In this document: piece by piece, positions 45,479 through 54,578 of the stretch
Numbering within the stretch: position 1 is the stretch's first letter
How the letters are laid out: each line of letters starts with the position of its first letter
Assembly: GCA_009841265.1 (NCBI GenBank)
Contig: VXMB01000009.1
Coordinates: 417,911-481,910, forward strand
Direction of reading: 5' to 3'
Source of the DNA: Gemmatimonadota bacterium
Lineage (GTDB): Bacteria > JAAXHH01
Length of the DNA stretch: 64,000 nucleotides
The notes under the pieces: generated by a model
The model's input: only the letters and a program-made list of their open reading frames with translations
Told to the model about the DNA's origin: nothing
Database searches by the model: none
Made by a program: the position numbers and the translations under genes

Positions 45479-46684
45479 ATGCCCAACGTTTACGAACGCA
45501 TCGGCGTACGGCCGATCATCAACGCTTCGGGGCCGTCCACCCGTCTCAGCGGCGGCATCATGGATCCCGAAGTCGCCGACGCCATGCACGAGGCGTCGCA
45601 GTACTGCGTCGACATCGCCGAACTCCAGGCCCGTGCGAGCGAGTTAATCGCGGAGATCACCGGGGCGGAAGCGGGATACGTCACCTCCGGCGCGGCGGCG
45701 GGACTCCTCCTGGGCACCGCGGCCTGCGTCACCGGTCCGGACCCCGGCAAGATGAACCGGCTGCCGGACACGGAGGGCATGAAGAACGAAGTCATCATGT
45801 CCCGCAGCCAGCGGAATTTCTACGACCACGCGATCCGGTCCGTCGGCGTAAAGCTCGTCGAAGTAGGGATCGCGGACCGCTACAGTGGGGCCGGCGTTCG
45901 GGACACCGAAGCGTGGGAGATTGCCGATGCCATCACGGAGCGCACGGCGGCCGTTTGCTACGTCGCCCATCCCCGCGCCCTGCCTCCCCTGGAAGAAGTC
46001 GTCGAAGTCGCCCACGCCCACAACGTACCGGTGATCGTCGACGCCGCCGGACAGTTACCGCCACGGTCGAACCTGCAGGCATACATCTCCATGGGCGCCG
46101 ACCTCGTGGCCTTCAGCGGCGGAAAGGCCATCGGCGGTCCCCAGGGTTCGGGGATTCTCTGCGGCCGCCGGGACCTCATCATGTGCGTGGCGCTACAACA
46201 CCTGGACATGGACGTACTGAAACCGCAGTGGAATCCACCGGAATCCCTCATCGACAAGTCAATCCTGCCCGGCGCGCCTCATCACGGCATCGGGAGACCC
46301 TGCAAGGTCGGCAAGGAACAAATCGTGGGCCTGCTGACCGCGCTGGAGCGCTTTGCCGGTGAACACCTGGAAGCGCGCGCGGCGGCGTGGCGGGACCGCA
46401 TGGATGAACTCGTGGCCGCCACAGGGGAGACTCCCGGTTGCCGGTTCACGATCGATACCGACAGCAGGCCCAGCGAGGTACCGATGGCCGTGCTGAAACT
46501 TGACGAGTCCGTGGCGGGCAAGACCGCCCTGGACGTGGTCCTCGCACTGCAGGAGGGCGATCCTCCCATCCAGGCCAATACCGGGAGAGTCTCGGAAGGG
46601 ATCGTGCTCTTCGGCCCGGTCTGCCTCAAAGCGGGCGAACCGGAACGGGTGGCCCAGAGGCTGAGGGAGATCCTGGGCGCGTGA
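45479..46684 (+). CDS. SelA-like PLP-dependent enzyme (DgaE/seryl-tRNA selenium transferase fold)
   Basis: A 401-residue fold-type-I PLP enzyme of the SelA/D-glucosaminate-6-phosphate ammonia-lyase group. Signs: VYERIGVRPIINASGPSTRL at the N-terminus, the glycine-rich GAEAGYVTSGAAAGLLLGTA, VPVIVDAAGQLPPRSNL and the PLP lysine in AFSGGKAIGGPQGSGILCG. The start ATG 45479 follows AGGG by 6 nt. No selenocysteine genes are nearby, so an amino-acid or amino-sugar lyase is more likely than SelA itself. It lies 71 nt before tex. Confidence 0.86.
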   Translation: MPNVYERIGVRPIINASGPSTRLSGGIMDPEVADAMHEASQYCVDIAELQARASELIAEITGAEAGYVTSGAAAGLLLGTAACVTGPDPGKMNRLPDTEGMKNEVIMSRSQRNFYDHAIRSVGVKLVEVGIADRYSGAGVRDTEAWEIADAITERTAAVCYVAHPRALPPLEEVVEVAHAHNVPVIVDAAGQLPPRSNLQAYISMGADLVAFSGGKAIGGPQGSGILCGRRDLIMCVALQHLDMDVLKPQWNPPESLIDKSILPGAPHHGIGRPCKVGKEQIVGLLTALERFAGEHLEARAAAWRDRMDELVAATGETPGCRFTIDTDSRPSEVPMAVLKLDESVAGKTALDVVLALQEGDPPIQANTGRVSEGIVLFGPVCLKAGEPERVAQRLREILGA

Positions 46685-46755
46685 ATAAGCAGATCAGACC
46701 AGGCAGGGCCAGGCGAGAACGGACGAGTTGAGGACAGACAAGGCCACAATCATAC

Positions 46756-49224
46756 ATGAGTGACGAAACGCACATCACGAAGATATCCGGTGAACTGGGG
46801 ATCCGGCCCGAGCAGGTGGAAGCCGTCGCGCGCCTGCTGGACGAAGAGGCCACGGTCCCCTTCATCGCCCGTTACCGCAAGGAAAGGACCGGTTCGCTCG
46901 ACGAGGTGGCCGTTACGGCGATACGCGACCGGATCGGACAGCTCCGGGAACTGGAGAAGCGCCGGACCTCGATCCTTGCCTCCCTGAAGGACCGCGCCCT
47001 GCTCACGGACGAGCTGGAATCGAAGGTGCGCGCCGCGGAAACCCTGACCGTACTGGAAGATACCTACCTTCCCTACCGGCCGAAACGGCGCACGCGGGCC
47101 ACGGCTGCCCGGGAAAGGGGCCTGGAACCCCTGGCGAAGCGCATCTTCGAGCAGGGGGAAATGGATCTGGAAGCCGAAGCCGCTCCCTTCGTCGATCCGG
47201 AGAAGAAAGTCGATACCGCCGAGGACGCCCTGTCCGGCGCGCGCGACATCATCGCCGAATGGATCAATGAAGATACGACGGCACGGTCGGCCCTGCGCCG
47301 GCTGTTCCAAGAAAAGGCGGTCATCCGGTCCACGGTGGTCGCGGAGAAGGAATCGTCGGGTATCAAGTTCCGGGACTATTTCGACTGGTCCGAGACGGCG
47401 GTGAAAGCGCCTTCTCACCGCGTGCTCGCCATGCGGCGCGGCGAGAAAGAAGACGTGCTGCGAATGACCATTGCCCCGCCGGAAGGCGAGGCGATTGCGC
47501 GACTCGAGGAGCTCTTCGTCAAGGGAGAAGGTCCCGCGTCCGAACAGGTCCGCCTGGCCGTTACCGACGGCTACCGCCGCCTGCTCTCGCTCTCCCTCGA
47601 AACGGAGTTGAGGTCCCTTGTCCGGCAGAAGGCCGAGCAGGAGGCGACTCTCGTTTTCGCGCGGAACCTGCGGGAGCTGCTGATGGCGCCTCCCCTGGGC
47701 CGCCGCCGCATCATGGCGGTCGACCCCGGTTTCCGCACGGGCTGCAAGGTCGTGTGTCTCGACGAACAGGGCAAACTGATGGACCGGGCCAGCATCTTTC
47801 CTCATTCCGGGGACAAGAAGAAGGAAAGGGCGGCACGGATCGTGCGGACCCTGCACGAGCAGTACGAATTCGATGCTATCGCCGTGGGCAACGGGACAGC
47901 CGGACGGGAGACCACCCAGTTCCTCCGTACGATCGGGCTTGCCGGTGATCCGTCCATCGTGCTCGTGAACGAAAGCGGCGCTTCGGTCTACTCGGCGTCT
48001 GCCGAGGCCCGGCAGGAATTCCCGCGGTTGGACGTCACGGTACGCGGGGCGATTTCCATCGGCCGCCGGCTCATGGATCCCCTGGCCGAGCTGGTCAAGA
48101 TCGATCCCAAGTCCATAGGCGTCGGGCAGTACCAGCACGACGTCGACCAGGCAGCGCTGAAGAAGAGCCTGGACGACGTGGTGACGAGTTGCGTGAACAA
48201 CGTCGGCGTCGAGGTAAACACGGCGAGCGCTCAACTCCTTTCCTACGTGTCCGGCATTGGGCCCGCGCTGGCGAAGCACATCGTGGCCCACCGGGAGAAA
48301 GCGGGTCCCTTCGTCTCGAGGACGGATCTGCAGCAGGTGCCGAACCTCGGTCCGAGGGCCTTCGAGCAGGCCGCGGGTTTCCTGAGAATCGGGAACGCCG
48401 AGAACCCCCTGGACGCCAGTGCCGTGCACCCCGAGAGCTATGAAATCGTGGACCGGATGGCTTCCGATCAAAGTTGCAGCGTCAAGGAGCTCATGGACGA
48501 TTCAGCGGTCCGCGGCCGTATCGAGCTCGATACCTACGTGAACGATACCGTGGGGCTGCCTACGCTCGAAGATATCCTGGAAGAACTGGCGCGGCCCGGG
48601 CGCGACCCCCGCGAGGAGTTCAAGCCCGTCCAGTACACCGAAGGGGTAAATAGCATCGATGAAGTCAAGGAGGGGATGCGGCTCAACGGCGTCGTGACCA
48701 ACGTCACGAACTTCGGCGCCTTCGTGGACGTCGGGGTCCACCTCGATGGGCTCGTGCACATCAGCCAGCTCGTGGACCGGTATGTCAAGCATGCCGGCGA
48801 AGCCGTCAAGGTGGGGCAACTGGTCGAGGTGCGGGTGCTTGGCGTAGACCACGAACGAAACCGGATCTCGCTGTCGATGCGGGAGGGCAAGGAACGTGGC
48901 AACGGGAAGCCCGAGCGCCGGCGAAGGCGCCGGCCATCGAAGCGCCGGCAGGATGGGCAGACCGACGGCGGGAATGTGAAGGCGGCGGAGCGCACGAGTG
49001 CGGACGGGCAGGCGGAAGCAACCGAAAAGGGAGATCCGTCCGTGAAGGCAGACTCGACCTCGAAGGCACAAGACGCCGGGAAGACCGAAGCGTCCGGGAA
49101 AGTAGTCTCACGAAAGAACCGGAGAAAAAAACCCTCGAATCGGAAGTCGACCGGCCAACGAAGTTCCTCAGCCAACAAGGTCCTGACCGTCGATCACCTG
49201 CTCAAGCTGAACCGTAAGTTGTAA
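46756..49224 (+). CDS. tex: Tex-family RNA-binding transcription accessory protein with basic tail
   Basis: An 822-residue Tex protein. Order of domains: Tex N-terminal helical region (LGIRPEQVEAVARLLDEEAT, PFIARYRKERTGSLDEVAV), YqgF/RNase-H-like domain (RRRIMAVDPGFRTGCKVV), helix-hairpin-helix (SYVSGIGPALAKHIVAHRE, VPNLGPRAFEQAAGFLRI) and S1 domain (GVVTNVTNFGAFVDVGVHLD, GLVHISQLVDRY). It binds nucleic acids and assists transcription elongation. Usual Tex proteins are about 720-780 residues; here a Lys/Arg/Ser-rich tail of some 110 residues follows the S1 domain. Confidence 0.94.
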   Translation: MSDETHITKISGELGIRPEQVEAVARLLDEEATVPFIARYRKERTGSLDEVAVTAIRDRIGQLRELEKRRTSILASLKDRALLTDELESKVRAAETLTVLEDTYLPYRPKRRTRATAARERGLEPLAKRIFEQGEMDLEAEAAPFVDPEKKVDTAEDALSGARDIIAEWINEDTTARSALRRLFQEKAVIRSTVVAEKESSGIKFRDYFDWSETAVKAPSHRVLAMRRGEKEDVLRMTIAPPEGEAIARLEELFVKGEGPASEQVRLAVTDGYRRLLSLSLETELRSLVRQKAEQEATLVFARNLRELLMAPPLGRRRIMAVDPGFRTGCKVVCLDEQGKLMDRASIFPHSGDKKKERAARIVRTLHEQYEFDAIAVGNGTAGRETTQFLRTIGLAGDPSIVLVNESGASVYSASAEARQEFPRLDVTVRGAISIGRRLMDPLAELVKIDPKSIGVGQYQHDVDQAALKKSLDDVVTSCVNNVGVEVNTASAQLLSYVSGIGPALAKHIVAHREKAGPFVSRTDLQQVPNLGPRAFEQAAGFLRIGNAENPLDASAVHPESYEIVDRMASDQSCSVKELMDDSAVRGRIELDTYVNDTVGLPTLEDILEELARPGRDPREEFKPVQYTEGVNSIDEVKEGMRLNGVVTNVTNFGAFVDVGVHLDGLVHISQLVDRYVKHAGEAVKVGQLVEVRVLGVDHERNRISLSMREGKERGNGKPERRRRRRPSKRRQDGQTDGGNVKAAERTSADGQAEATEKGDPSVKADSTSKAQDAGKTEASGKVVSRKNRRKKPSNRKSTGQRSSSANKVLTVDHLLKLNRKL

Positions 49225-49289
49225 TGGAAAGAAGGCGGTTCGACGCAACTCCAGATGGATAACGCTGTCGCAAGGAATCAAGTCTGCTA

Positions 49290-50210
49290 CTAGATTTTCT
49301 CAAACCACTCGTTGTTTATCTCTACAACTTCCACTTTCCTAACACTCACGCCGAGTTCCAGTTTCATTAAAATATCGATTAGGTGATCGCCATCGATCAA
49401 ATCGATCGGTGGTGCCCCTTCTCGTGTTGCTTCACGTCGAGCTTCTCGGGTAAAACCACCTGTCGTAATTATCAGCCCTTTGTCAGCACGCCCAGTCATT
49501 GCACCACGAAAATCCCTAACTTGATTTGGCGAGACTGTTCCTTTGTAGCGCTTACACTGAAAAAGAACAGGAAAACTGACGAGTCCTACCAATCGGATTA
49601 TCCCATGGCCATCAATCCCTCCATCTCCAGAGCGACCAGTAACTTCAACTTCTATAAATCCTGACTCGCGAAGTAACCTCTGACATAACCGTTCAAACGT
49701 ATCTGGCGATAGATTCAGCAATAAATCAAGAAAGTCTTCCCGCCACTTGTCATCTTCTTTGGGAATTACAATTGGTAGGGTAAGATCACCCTGCTTTTCG
49801 TTGGGTCGGTTCTTTTTTCCACGATTACGTTGCTTGGACAAATAGTAATCTTGATAGTGAGTGGTGACCTCTTCCGGGTCCACTTCTTCATTCTCCAAAC
49901 CTAATGGTGTTAATGACCAAACTCCCCTGGAAGAGTTATCGAGAATCCCGAATCGTTTTAAGTAGGTACGAGACCAAGCGAGGCGGTATTCAACTTCAGT
50001 CCGTGGTCCTTCGCCGTGCAACTGATTGACGATTTCATCTGGCAACTCCAACTGCTGAAGCACAGTTTCAGCGATTTCGTCTATTGAACCACTCCCTCCC
50101 AACGATCGAAGTGCCTTTATTGTAGGGTTAAACAACTCGATATGTGTAGGTGGTTTCGTTATGGATTTCATTGCCATACGTGTACCTGACCTTGTTAAGC
50201 GCAATTTCAT
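49290..50210 (-). CDS. Mrr-type restriction endonuclease
   Basis: A 306-residue protein. The N-terminal part (about 20-115) is a winged-helix Mrr_N-like region (IELFNPTIKALRSLGGSGSI, EYRLAWSRTYLKRFGILDNS, GVWSLTPLG). The C-terminal part is a Mrr catalytic domain of the PD-(D/E)xK type: LSPDTFERLCQRLLRESGFI, GRSGDGGIDGHGII and VLFQCKRYKG (the D...QxK motif), then DFRGAMTGRADKGLIITTGG. Mrr enzymes cut methylated foreign DNA. ATGs at 50177 and 50171 are alternative starts; none has a clear ribosome-binding site. Low GC, within the island. Confidence 0.9.
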   Translation of the reverse strand: MKLRLTRSGTRMAMKSITKPPTHIELFNPTIKALRSLGGSGSIDEIAETVLQQLELPDEIVNQLHGEGPRTEVEYRLAWSRTYLKRFGILDNSSRGVWSLTPLGLENEEVDPEEVTTHYQDYYLSKQRNRGKKNRPNEKQGDLTLPIVIPKEDDKWREDFLDLLLNLSPDTFERLCQRLLRESGFIEVEVTGRSGDGGIDGHGIIRLVGLVSFPVLFQCKRYKGTVSPNQVRDFRGAMTGRADKGLIITTGGFTREARREATREGAPPIDLIDGDHLIDILMKLELGVSVRKVEVVEINNEWFEKI

Positions 50211-50321
50211 GGGTAAAGCGAATTCATTGGAAGTTGGTATGTCAGTTTAAACACAATTCAGTATTCCGAAGCCATGTAATTGTCTATGATCCGGTATTTT
50301 CGTTGGTTACAAAATACCCGG

Positions 50322-51230
50322 TCAATCGACCTTAGTTTCGCGAAGCACACGTTCGTAGACTAAGCGTCTATCATGCAACCATTCAGCCATACGACCCCAG
50401 TTCGATCTTTCACGAGGATTTGTTCGTAGGTACACTTCACCTCTCGTAGATATCTCCGTTTCTTCTTCAGACCTGTTTAATTGAAGCGCTAAATCTAGTG
50501 GTTCGAGATATGGTTTTACAAGGAACGGCAGTTCTGGATCACTGAATGAGGTAACCACAAGAAACACACCAACACCCTTTCGGTATAAACACTGCGAAAT
50601 CCGTAGTTCTATTCCGTCAACTTGATGGTAGACGTTGCTGTCTGCATGATCGGGTCTTACTTCACCTGGATACTTACTTGCTACGAAATTCCAAAACTCT
50701 CGACGAAATTGACCAAGCTCACTCAATTCAGTACGATGTGCTGTATCTTTGACACTGCGATCCCATTCATTCGGTTTCTCCAACACATCAAATACAGGCG
50801 CTAACGGTGAGTCTCCAATCCGCACAACCTTGAGTTCAACAGCAAAAAACCTAAATGGATCGCTAGTGTGATCATTAAGCCATCGTATTGCAGAACGATG
50901 AATTGCATTAAACTGTTTCGCAATCCAAACTACCACCGTTGCATCTAGGCCAGCGAGGTATGCTAGTACTTGACCAAGATGCTGCAGATTTGCGTTCTCT
51001 AATTGGTTCTCAATAAGTATTTGGCTTCCGTCTCTTAAGTCACGTGCTATTATATCCGCACGAAAACCCTGAACGTATACTTCACTGTCGATATATTCCA
51101 TTTCGATCCCTAATACGTTTGATAGCAGGTCAAGGTTTTTTGTAAGCCATGGTGTGAATTCATGGGCTTCGTGCTTCCAAGCCTGACGAACGTCGATAGA
51201 CTCCAATGTACCTAACTGGGGGGTACCCAC
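50322..51230 (-). CDS. DUF4268/PD-(D/E)xK-like nuclease-family protein
   Basis: A 302-residue protein of the DUF4268 type. The N-terminal half resembles a restriction-endonuclease fold: YVQGFRADIIARDLRDGSQI, LIENQLENANLQHLGQVLAY (the ENQLE...HLGQ motif seen in many such proteins) and ATVVVWIAKQFNAIHRSAI. The C-terminal DUF4268 part has FRREFWNFVASKY and ELRISQCLYRKGVGVFLVV. The start is GTG 51230 with GGGAGG upstream. An imperfect hairpin (50291-50321) lies just past the stop. Family members are frequent in defence islands; function not established. Confidence 0.82.
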   Translation of the reverse strand: MGTPQLGTLESIDVRQAWKHEAHEFTPWLTKNLDLLSNVLGIEMEYIDSEVYVQGFRADIIARDLRDGSQILIENQLENANLQHLGQVLAYLAGLDATVVVWIAKQFNAIHRSAIRWLNDHTSDPFRFFAVELKVVRIGDSPLAPVFDVLEKPNEWDRSVKDTAHRTELSELGQFRREFWNFVASKYPGEVRPDHADSNVYHQVDGIELRISQCLYRKGVGVFLVVTSFSDPELPFLVKPYLEPLDLALQLNRSEEETEISTRGEVYLRTNPRERSNWGRMAEWLHDRRLVYERVLRETKVD

Positions 51231-51309
51231 AGGTTTACCTCCCTAAAGACTCAGTGCTCAACTGTCGGTATAAGAGACTTCACAATCACTTCTAGGTACA
51301 AATCCATTG

Positions 51310-51579
51310 TTATCCCCCGCTGATCGCGGGCAGGAAGTGGATCTCGCTTTTCTCGTTCACCTTGTCGAGCAGGATGCGACGGGCGTTCCGGCCGTCGATC
51401 ATGACCGCGATGTTGGGTTTGATCCGCTGCGTCCCTTCCTCCAGCAGTCTCTGCTTAAAACCCGGGTAGGCCGTCTCCAGGTTGGCGATGATCTGACGCA
51501 TGTCGGCCCCTTCGACGTGGATGATCTCCTTGCCGCCGGTCAGGTCGCGCATGAGGGACGGGATGTAGATGGTGGCCAT
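51310..51579 (-). CDS. MoaD/ThiS family sulfur-carrier protein
   Basis: An 89-residue beta-grasp protein: TIYIPSLMRDLTGGKEIIHV, then MRQIIANLETAYPGFKQRLL, IKPNIAVMIDGRNARRI and the C-terminal FLPAISGG. The terminal Gly-Gly is where sulfur carriers are adenylated and thiocarboxylated. It may serve molybdopterin synthesis or another sulfur transfer. It lies downstream of the molybdenum hydroxylase operon, but separated from it by a terminator, and at the edge of the AT-rich island. Confidence 0.88.
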   Translation of the reverse strand: MATIYIPSLMRDLTGGKEIIHVEGADMRQIIANLETAYPGFKQRLLEEGTQRIKPNIAVMIDGRNARRILLDKVNEKSEIHFLPAISGG

Positions 51580-51684
51580 GGATGTGCTTTCGCTGATTTG
51601 CGGTTTTTTCCTGCGTCCTGTATTTATCCGACGTTCTGTACACTCAGCCAGCGCAGGATCTGGCTATTCCTTCACGTAATGCAA

Positions 51685-51713
51685 AAGGGCGGGAAACTAC
51701 TTCTCCCGCCCTT
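51685..51713 (-). terminator. Terminator of the molybdenum hydroxylase operon
   Basis: A perfect 10-bp GC-rich stem, AAGGGCGGGA (51685-51694) with TCCCGCCCTT (51704-51713), and a 9-nt loop. On the minus strand it ends in TTTT. It begins 50 nt after the stop of the large subunit gene. Confidence 0.8.
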
Positions 51714-51763
51714 AGCGTCTTCGCTACAACGTCATCGCTACCAAAACGCTTCCCAGTCCGCGC

Positions 51764-54040
51764 CTACCCGCCGTTTTCCGCCAGGGCCTTCTGGACCCGA
51801 GGCGGCGACATGGGCAGGTCGCGCAGCCTCACGCCCGTCGCGTCGTAGATGGCGTTGGCGAGGGCGGCCGGCGGCGGTACGATCGGCACTTCGCCGACGC
51901 CCCGTACGCCGTAGGGATGGGACTCGTTGGGCACTTCCACGATGATGGTCTCGATCATGGGCAGGTCGAGGGTCGTGGGCATGCGGTAATCCAGGAAACT
52001 GGCATTGGTCATGGAACCGTCGTCGTTGTAGATGTACTCCTCGTTCAGGCCCCAGCCGATGCCCTGGACCACGCCGCCCTGCATCTGTCCTTCCACGTAG
52101 CTCGGGTGAATGGCCGTTCCGGCGTCCTGGACCGCGGTGTACCGGAGTATGTCCACCTTGCCCGTTTCTTTGTCGATCTCCACGTCGACCACGTGGGTGG
52201 CAAAAGCGCCGCCTCCGCTGCCGTCGGGATTCGTACTGACCTGGGCGACCACGGGACCGCCGGCATCGCCGGCCTGGCTCGCCAGTTCCTTGAAGCTGCC
52301 CCGCTTCTCCGCGTCATCCCGGTAGGAAAAGACCCCGTCCTCGAAGTCGATGGCGTCGGCGGGCACGTCCCAGAGTTTGGACGCCCGTTCCTTCATCTCA
52401 CGAATGAGGGCCTGCCCCGTGGCATGGGCGGCGTAGCCCGTTCCGAAGGTCGTGCGGCTGCCGCCGGTCACGTCGGTATAGCCGATCGAGTCCGTATCCA
52501 CGACGTAGGGCTTGATGTCGGTGGCCTCGAGGCCGATGGTCTCGGCAAGCTGCATGGCGATGGAGGCTCTCGTCCCGCCGATATCCGTGGAACCCTCCAG
52601 CATGTTGATGGTGCCGTCGGGATTGATGCTCACGGAAATGGCCGACCGGCCGCCATTGAAGTTGAACCAGTAACCGGAAGCGACGCCCCGGCCGCGGACC
52701 TTGCCGTTCCCCGACTTCGCGAGGGAAGACCTGTAGTGTTCGCTGTTGAGGGCGGCTTCCGTAGTCTCGATGCAGCCGATACGCGGGTGCACGGGACCGT
52801 CGGCCCGGCGGGTGCCTTCCTTCGCGCCGTTCTTCACCCGGAACTCGAGCGGGTCCACGCCGAGCTTCTCGCTGATCTCGTCCACGACGGTTTCGGTGGC
52901 GTAGGCCGCGTTGGTGGCGCCCGGCGCACGGTAGGCGTTCGTCTTGGGCTTGTTCACGCACACGTCGTACCCGTCGATCTGGACGTTGGGTATGTCGTAG
53001 GGCGTGAAGATGCAGCCCGCGCCCGCGCCGACCGGCGATCCGGGGTAGGCGCCGGCCTCGTAGGCCATGTAGGCCGTGGCGGCCGTGAGCCGGCCGTCGC
53101 TGGTGGCGCCCATCTTGACCTTCAGGTAGGAGCCCGGCGTCGGTCCCGTTCCCTCGAAGACCTCGTCCCGGGTCATGGTCATCTTGACCGGGTGCCCGGT
53201 CCGCTTCGACAGCAGCGCAGCGACCGGGTCCAGGTAGACGGAGATCTTGCCGCCGAAGCCGCCGCCGATCTCGAGGGGCACGATCTTGACCTTCGAAACG
53301 GGCATCTGGAGGATCTCGGCCATCTGGTCCCGTACCGAGAAAGCGCCCTGCGTGCTCGTCCAGATCGTGAGCTGGCCTTCTTCATTCCAGTGGGCCGTGG
53401 CGTTGTGGGTCTCGATGTAGCCCTGGTGGACGGTCTGGGTCGTGAACTCCCGTTCGATCACCACGTCGGCTTCCGCGAAACCGTCGTCCGGTTCGCCCAT
53501 CTTGTGCTGGAAGTGGTTGGCGACGTTGCTGACCTTGTCCGTCTCCTCGCCCATGGACGTGGTTTTCATGTCCTCGTGCAGGATCGGCGCGCCGTCCTCC
53601 ATGGCTTCCAGCACGCCCGTGACGTGGGGCAGCACTTCGTACTCTACGTCGATCAGTTCCACCGCCTCCTGCGCCACGTGCAGATTGATCGCCGCTACGC
53701 CGGCGACGGCATGCCCCTTGTACAGGACCTTGCCGTAGGCCAGAACGTTGTTGCTGGCGTCGCGCAAGTTGACGATCGCCTCGCCCAGGTCGGCGAGTTT
53801 ATCCGCGATCTGCGGAAGGTCGTGGGCGGTGACGACGGCCCGCACGCCCGGATGGGCCTCCGCGCGGCTGGTGTCGATGTTCTTGATCCGCGCGTGGGGA
53901 TGGGGGCTGCGCTTGATGGCGCCGTGCAGCAGTCCCGTCAGCTGGATATCGGCGCCGTAGATCGCCCGGCCGGTGACCTTGTCCACCCCGTCATGGCGAA
54001 TCGGACGGGTGCCGATGACCTTATGTCCGTTTTGTGACAC
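51764..54040 (-). CDS. Xanthine dehydrogenase/CO dehydrogenase-family molybdopterin-binding (large) subunit
   Basis: A 758-residue molybdenum hydroxylase large subunit. Typical parts: IGTRPIRHDGVDKVTGRAIY, GADIQLTGLLHGAIKRSPHP (N-terminal a/b hammerhead), EIGGGFGGKISVYLDPVAAL (Mo-pterin motif), AYRAPGATNAAYATETVVDE and the C-terminal GVRGVGEVPIVPPPAALANA with the catalytic glutamate region GVGE. Substrate is unknown: aldehydes, purines, nicotinate and CO are all used in the family. The CO-dehydrogenase active-site loop with cysteine is not obvious. GTG 54040 has GGAGGG before it. Third gene of the operon. Confidence 0.92.
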   Translation of the reverse strand: MSQNGHKVIGTRPIRHDGVDKVTGRAIYGADIQLTGLLHGAIKRSPHPHARIKNIDTSRAEAHPGVRAVVTAHDLPQIADKLADLGEAIVNLRDASNNVLAYGKVLYKGHAVAGVAAINLHVAQEAVELIDVEYEVLPHVTGVLEAMEDGAPILHEDMKTTSMGEETDKVSNVANHFQHKMGEPDDGFAEADVVIEREFTTQTVHQGYIETHNATAHWNEEGQLTIWTSTQGAFSVRDQMAEILQMPVSKVKIVPLEIGGGFGGKISVYLDPVAALLSKRTGHPVKMTMTRDEVFEGTGPTPGSYLKVKMGATSDGRLTAATAYMAYEAGAYPGSPVGAGAGCIFTPYDIPNVQIDGYDVCVNKPKTNAYRAPGATNAAYATETVVDEISEKLGVDPLEFRVKNGAKEGTRRADGPVHPRIGCIETTEAALNSEHYRSSLAKSGNGKVRGRGVASGYWFNFNGGRSAISVSINPDGTINMLEGSTDIGGTRASIAMQLAETIGLEATDIKPYVVDTDSIGYTDVTGGSRTTFGTGYAAHATGQALIREMKERASKLWDVPADAIDFEDGVFSYRDDAEKRGSFKELASQAGDAGGPVVAQVSTNPDGSGGGAFATHVVDVEIDKETGKVDILRYTAVQDAGTAIHPSYVEGQMQGGVVQGIGWGLNEEYIYNDDGSMTNASFLDYRMPTTLDLPMIETIIVEVPNESHPYGVRGVGEVPIVPPPAALANAIYDATGVRLRDLPMSPPRVQKALAENGG

Positions 54041-54101
54041 GTCTGTTCCCTCCGTTGAGTCATTGCTTTCAGATCATTCAGCCGATCCATGTACCGACCG
54101 G

Positions 54102-54572
54102 TCAGGCGCCGTTCCTGGCGTCCAGGACCGCGCGGACGATCTTGTCGTATCCCGTGCAGCGGCACAGATTGCCAGCCAGCCAGTAACGCACCTCGTCTTC
54201 TGTGGGGTTCGGGTTCTCGTCCAGCAGCGCCTTGGCGGAAACGATGAATCCTGGCGTGCATATTCCGCATTGCAGCGCTGCGTGCTCCAGGAACTTTTGC
54301 TGCAGCGGATGGAGGTTGGCGGCGGAACCGATGCCTTCGATAGTCGTGATCTCGCATCCGTCGGCTTCGACCCCCAGCACGCAGCAGGAGTTGACCAGCC
54401 TGCCGTCCATGATCACGTTGCATGCCCCGCAGTTGCCGTTGTTGCATCCTTCCTTGGCGCCGGTGAGATCCAGGTCGTCGCGCAGCACTTCGAGCAGGCT
54501 GTTGCGCGGTTCGCAGAGGAAATCGACGGCTTCTCCGTTTATAGTGGTCTGTACGTGTACTTTTTTCGACAT
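54102..54572 (-). CDS. (2Fe-2S)-binding small subunit of the molybdenum hydroxylase
   Basis: A 156-residue protein with two [2Fe-2S] clusters. The plant-type ferredoxin cluster is bound by EGCNNGNCGACNVIMDG and a later C in VNSCC. The second, alpha-helical cluster is bound by CGICTPGFIV and CRCTGYDKIV. It passes electrons from the molybdenum centre to the FAD subunit. AAGGAG precedes ATG 54572. Second gene of the operon, six bases after the FAD subunit stop. Confidence 0.94.
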   Translation of the reverse strand: MSKKVHVQTTINGEAVDFLCEPRNSLLEVLRDDLDLTGAKEGCNNGNCGACNVIMDGRLVNSCCVLGVEADGCEITTIEGIGSAANLHPLQQKFLEHAALQCGICTPGFIVSAKALLDENPNPTEDEVRYWLAGNLCRCTGYDKIVRAVLDARNGA

Positions 54573-54578
54573 CGACGG

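Larger units (their letters stand above)
49225..51309. other. AT-rich genomic island with two nuclease-like genes
   Basis: Base composition drops sharply between the tex stop and the MoaD gene: the line at 50461-50520 has 21 G+C of 60, whereas neighbouring operons are far GC-richer. The island carries only the Mrr-type and DUF4268 genes. No transposase, integrase, tRNA or flanking direct repeat was found. Codon use with many A/T-ending codons also differs from neighbours, so acquisition by transfer is likely. Confidence 0.8.

Noticed and set aside
45479..46684. SelA-fold enzyme as selenocysteine synthase
   Set aside because: No selB, selC or selD gene and no in-frame TGA readthrough is seen here; the wider SelA/DgaE group is the safer call.
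46750..48471. A 573-codon minus-strand frame over tex
   Set aside because: Tex is unambiguous on the plus strand; the antisense product has no motif.
50291..50321. Inverted repeat after the DUF4268 stop as an intrinsic terminator
   Set aside because: The arms (GGTATTTT/AAAATACC) are AT-rich with a bulge and no T-run follows on the minus strand; kept only as a remark.
49225..51309. Island as an integrated element with attachment sites
   Set aside because: No integrase, transposase, tRNA or flanking direct repeats could be found at the borders.
51917..54037. A 706-codon open frame on the plus strand
   Set aside because: Antisense to the molybdenum hydroxylase large subunit, whose protein has clear family motifs; the plus-strand product is H, G and V-rich with no recognisable domain, as expected for a GC-rich antisense frame.
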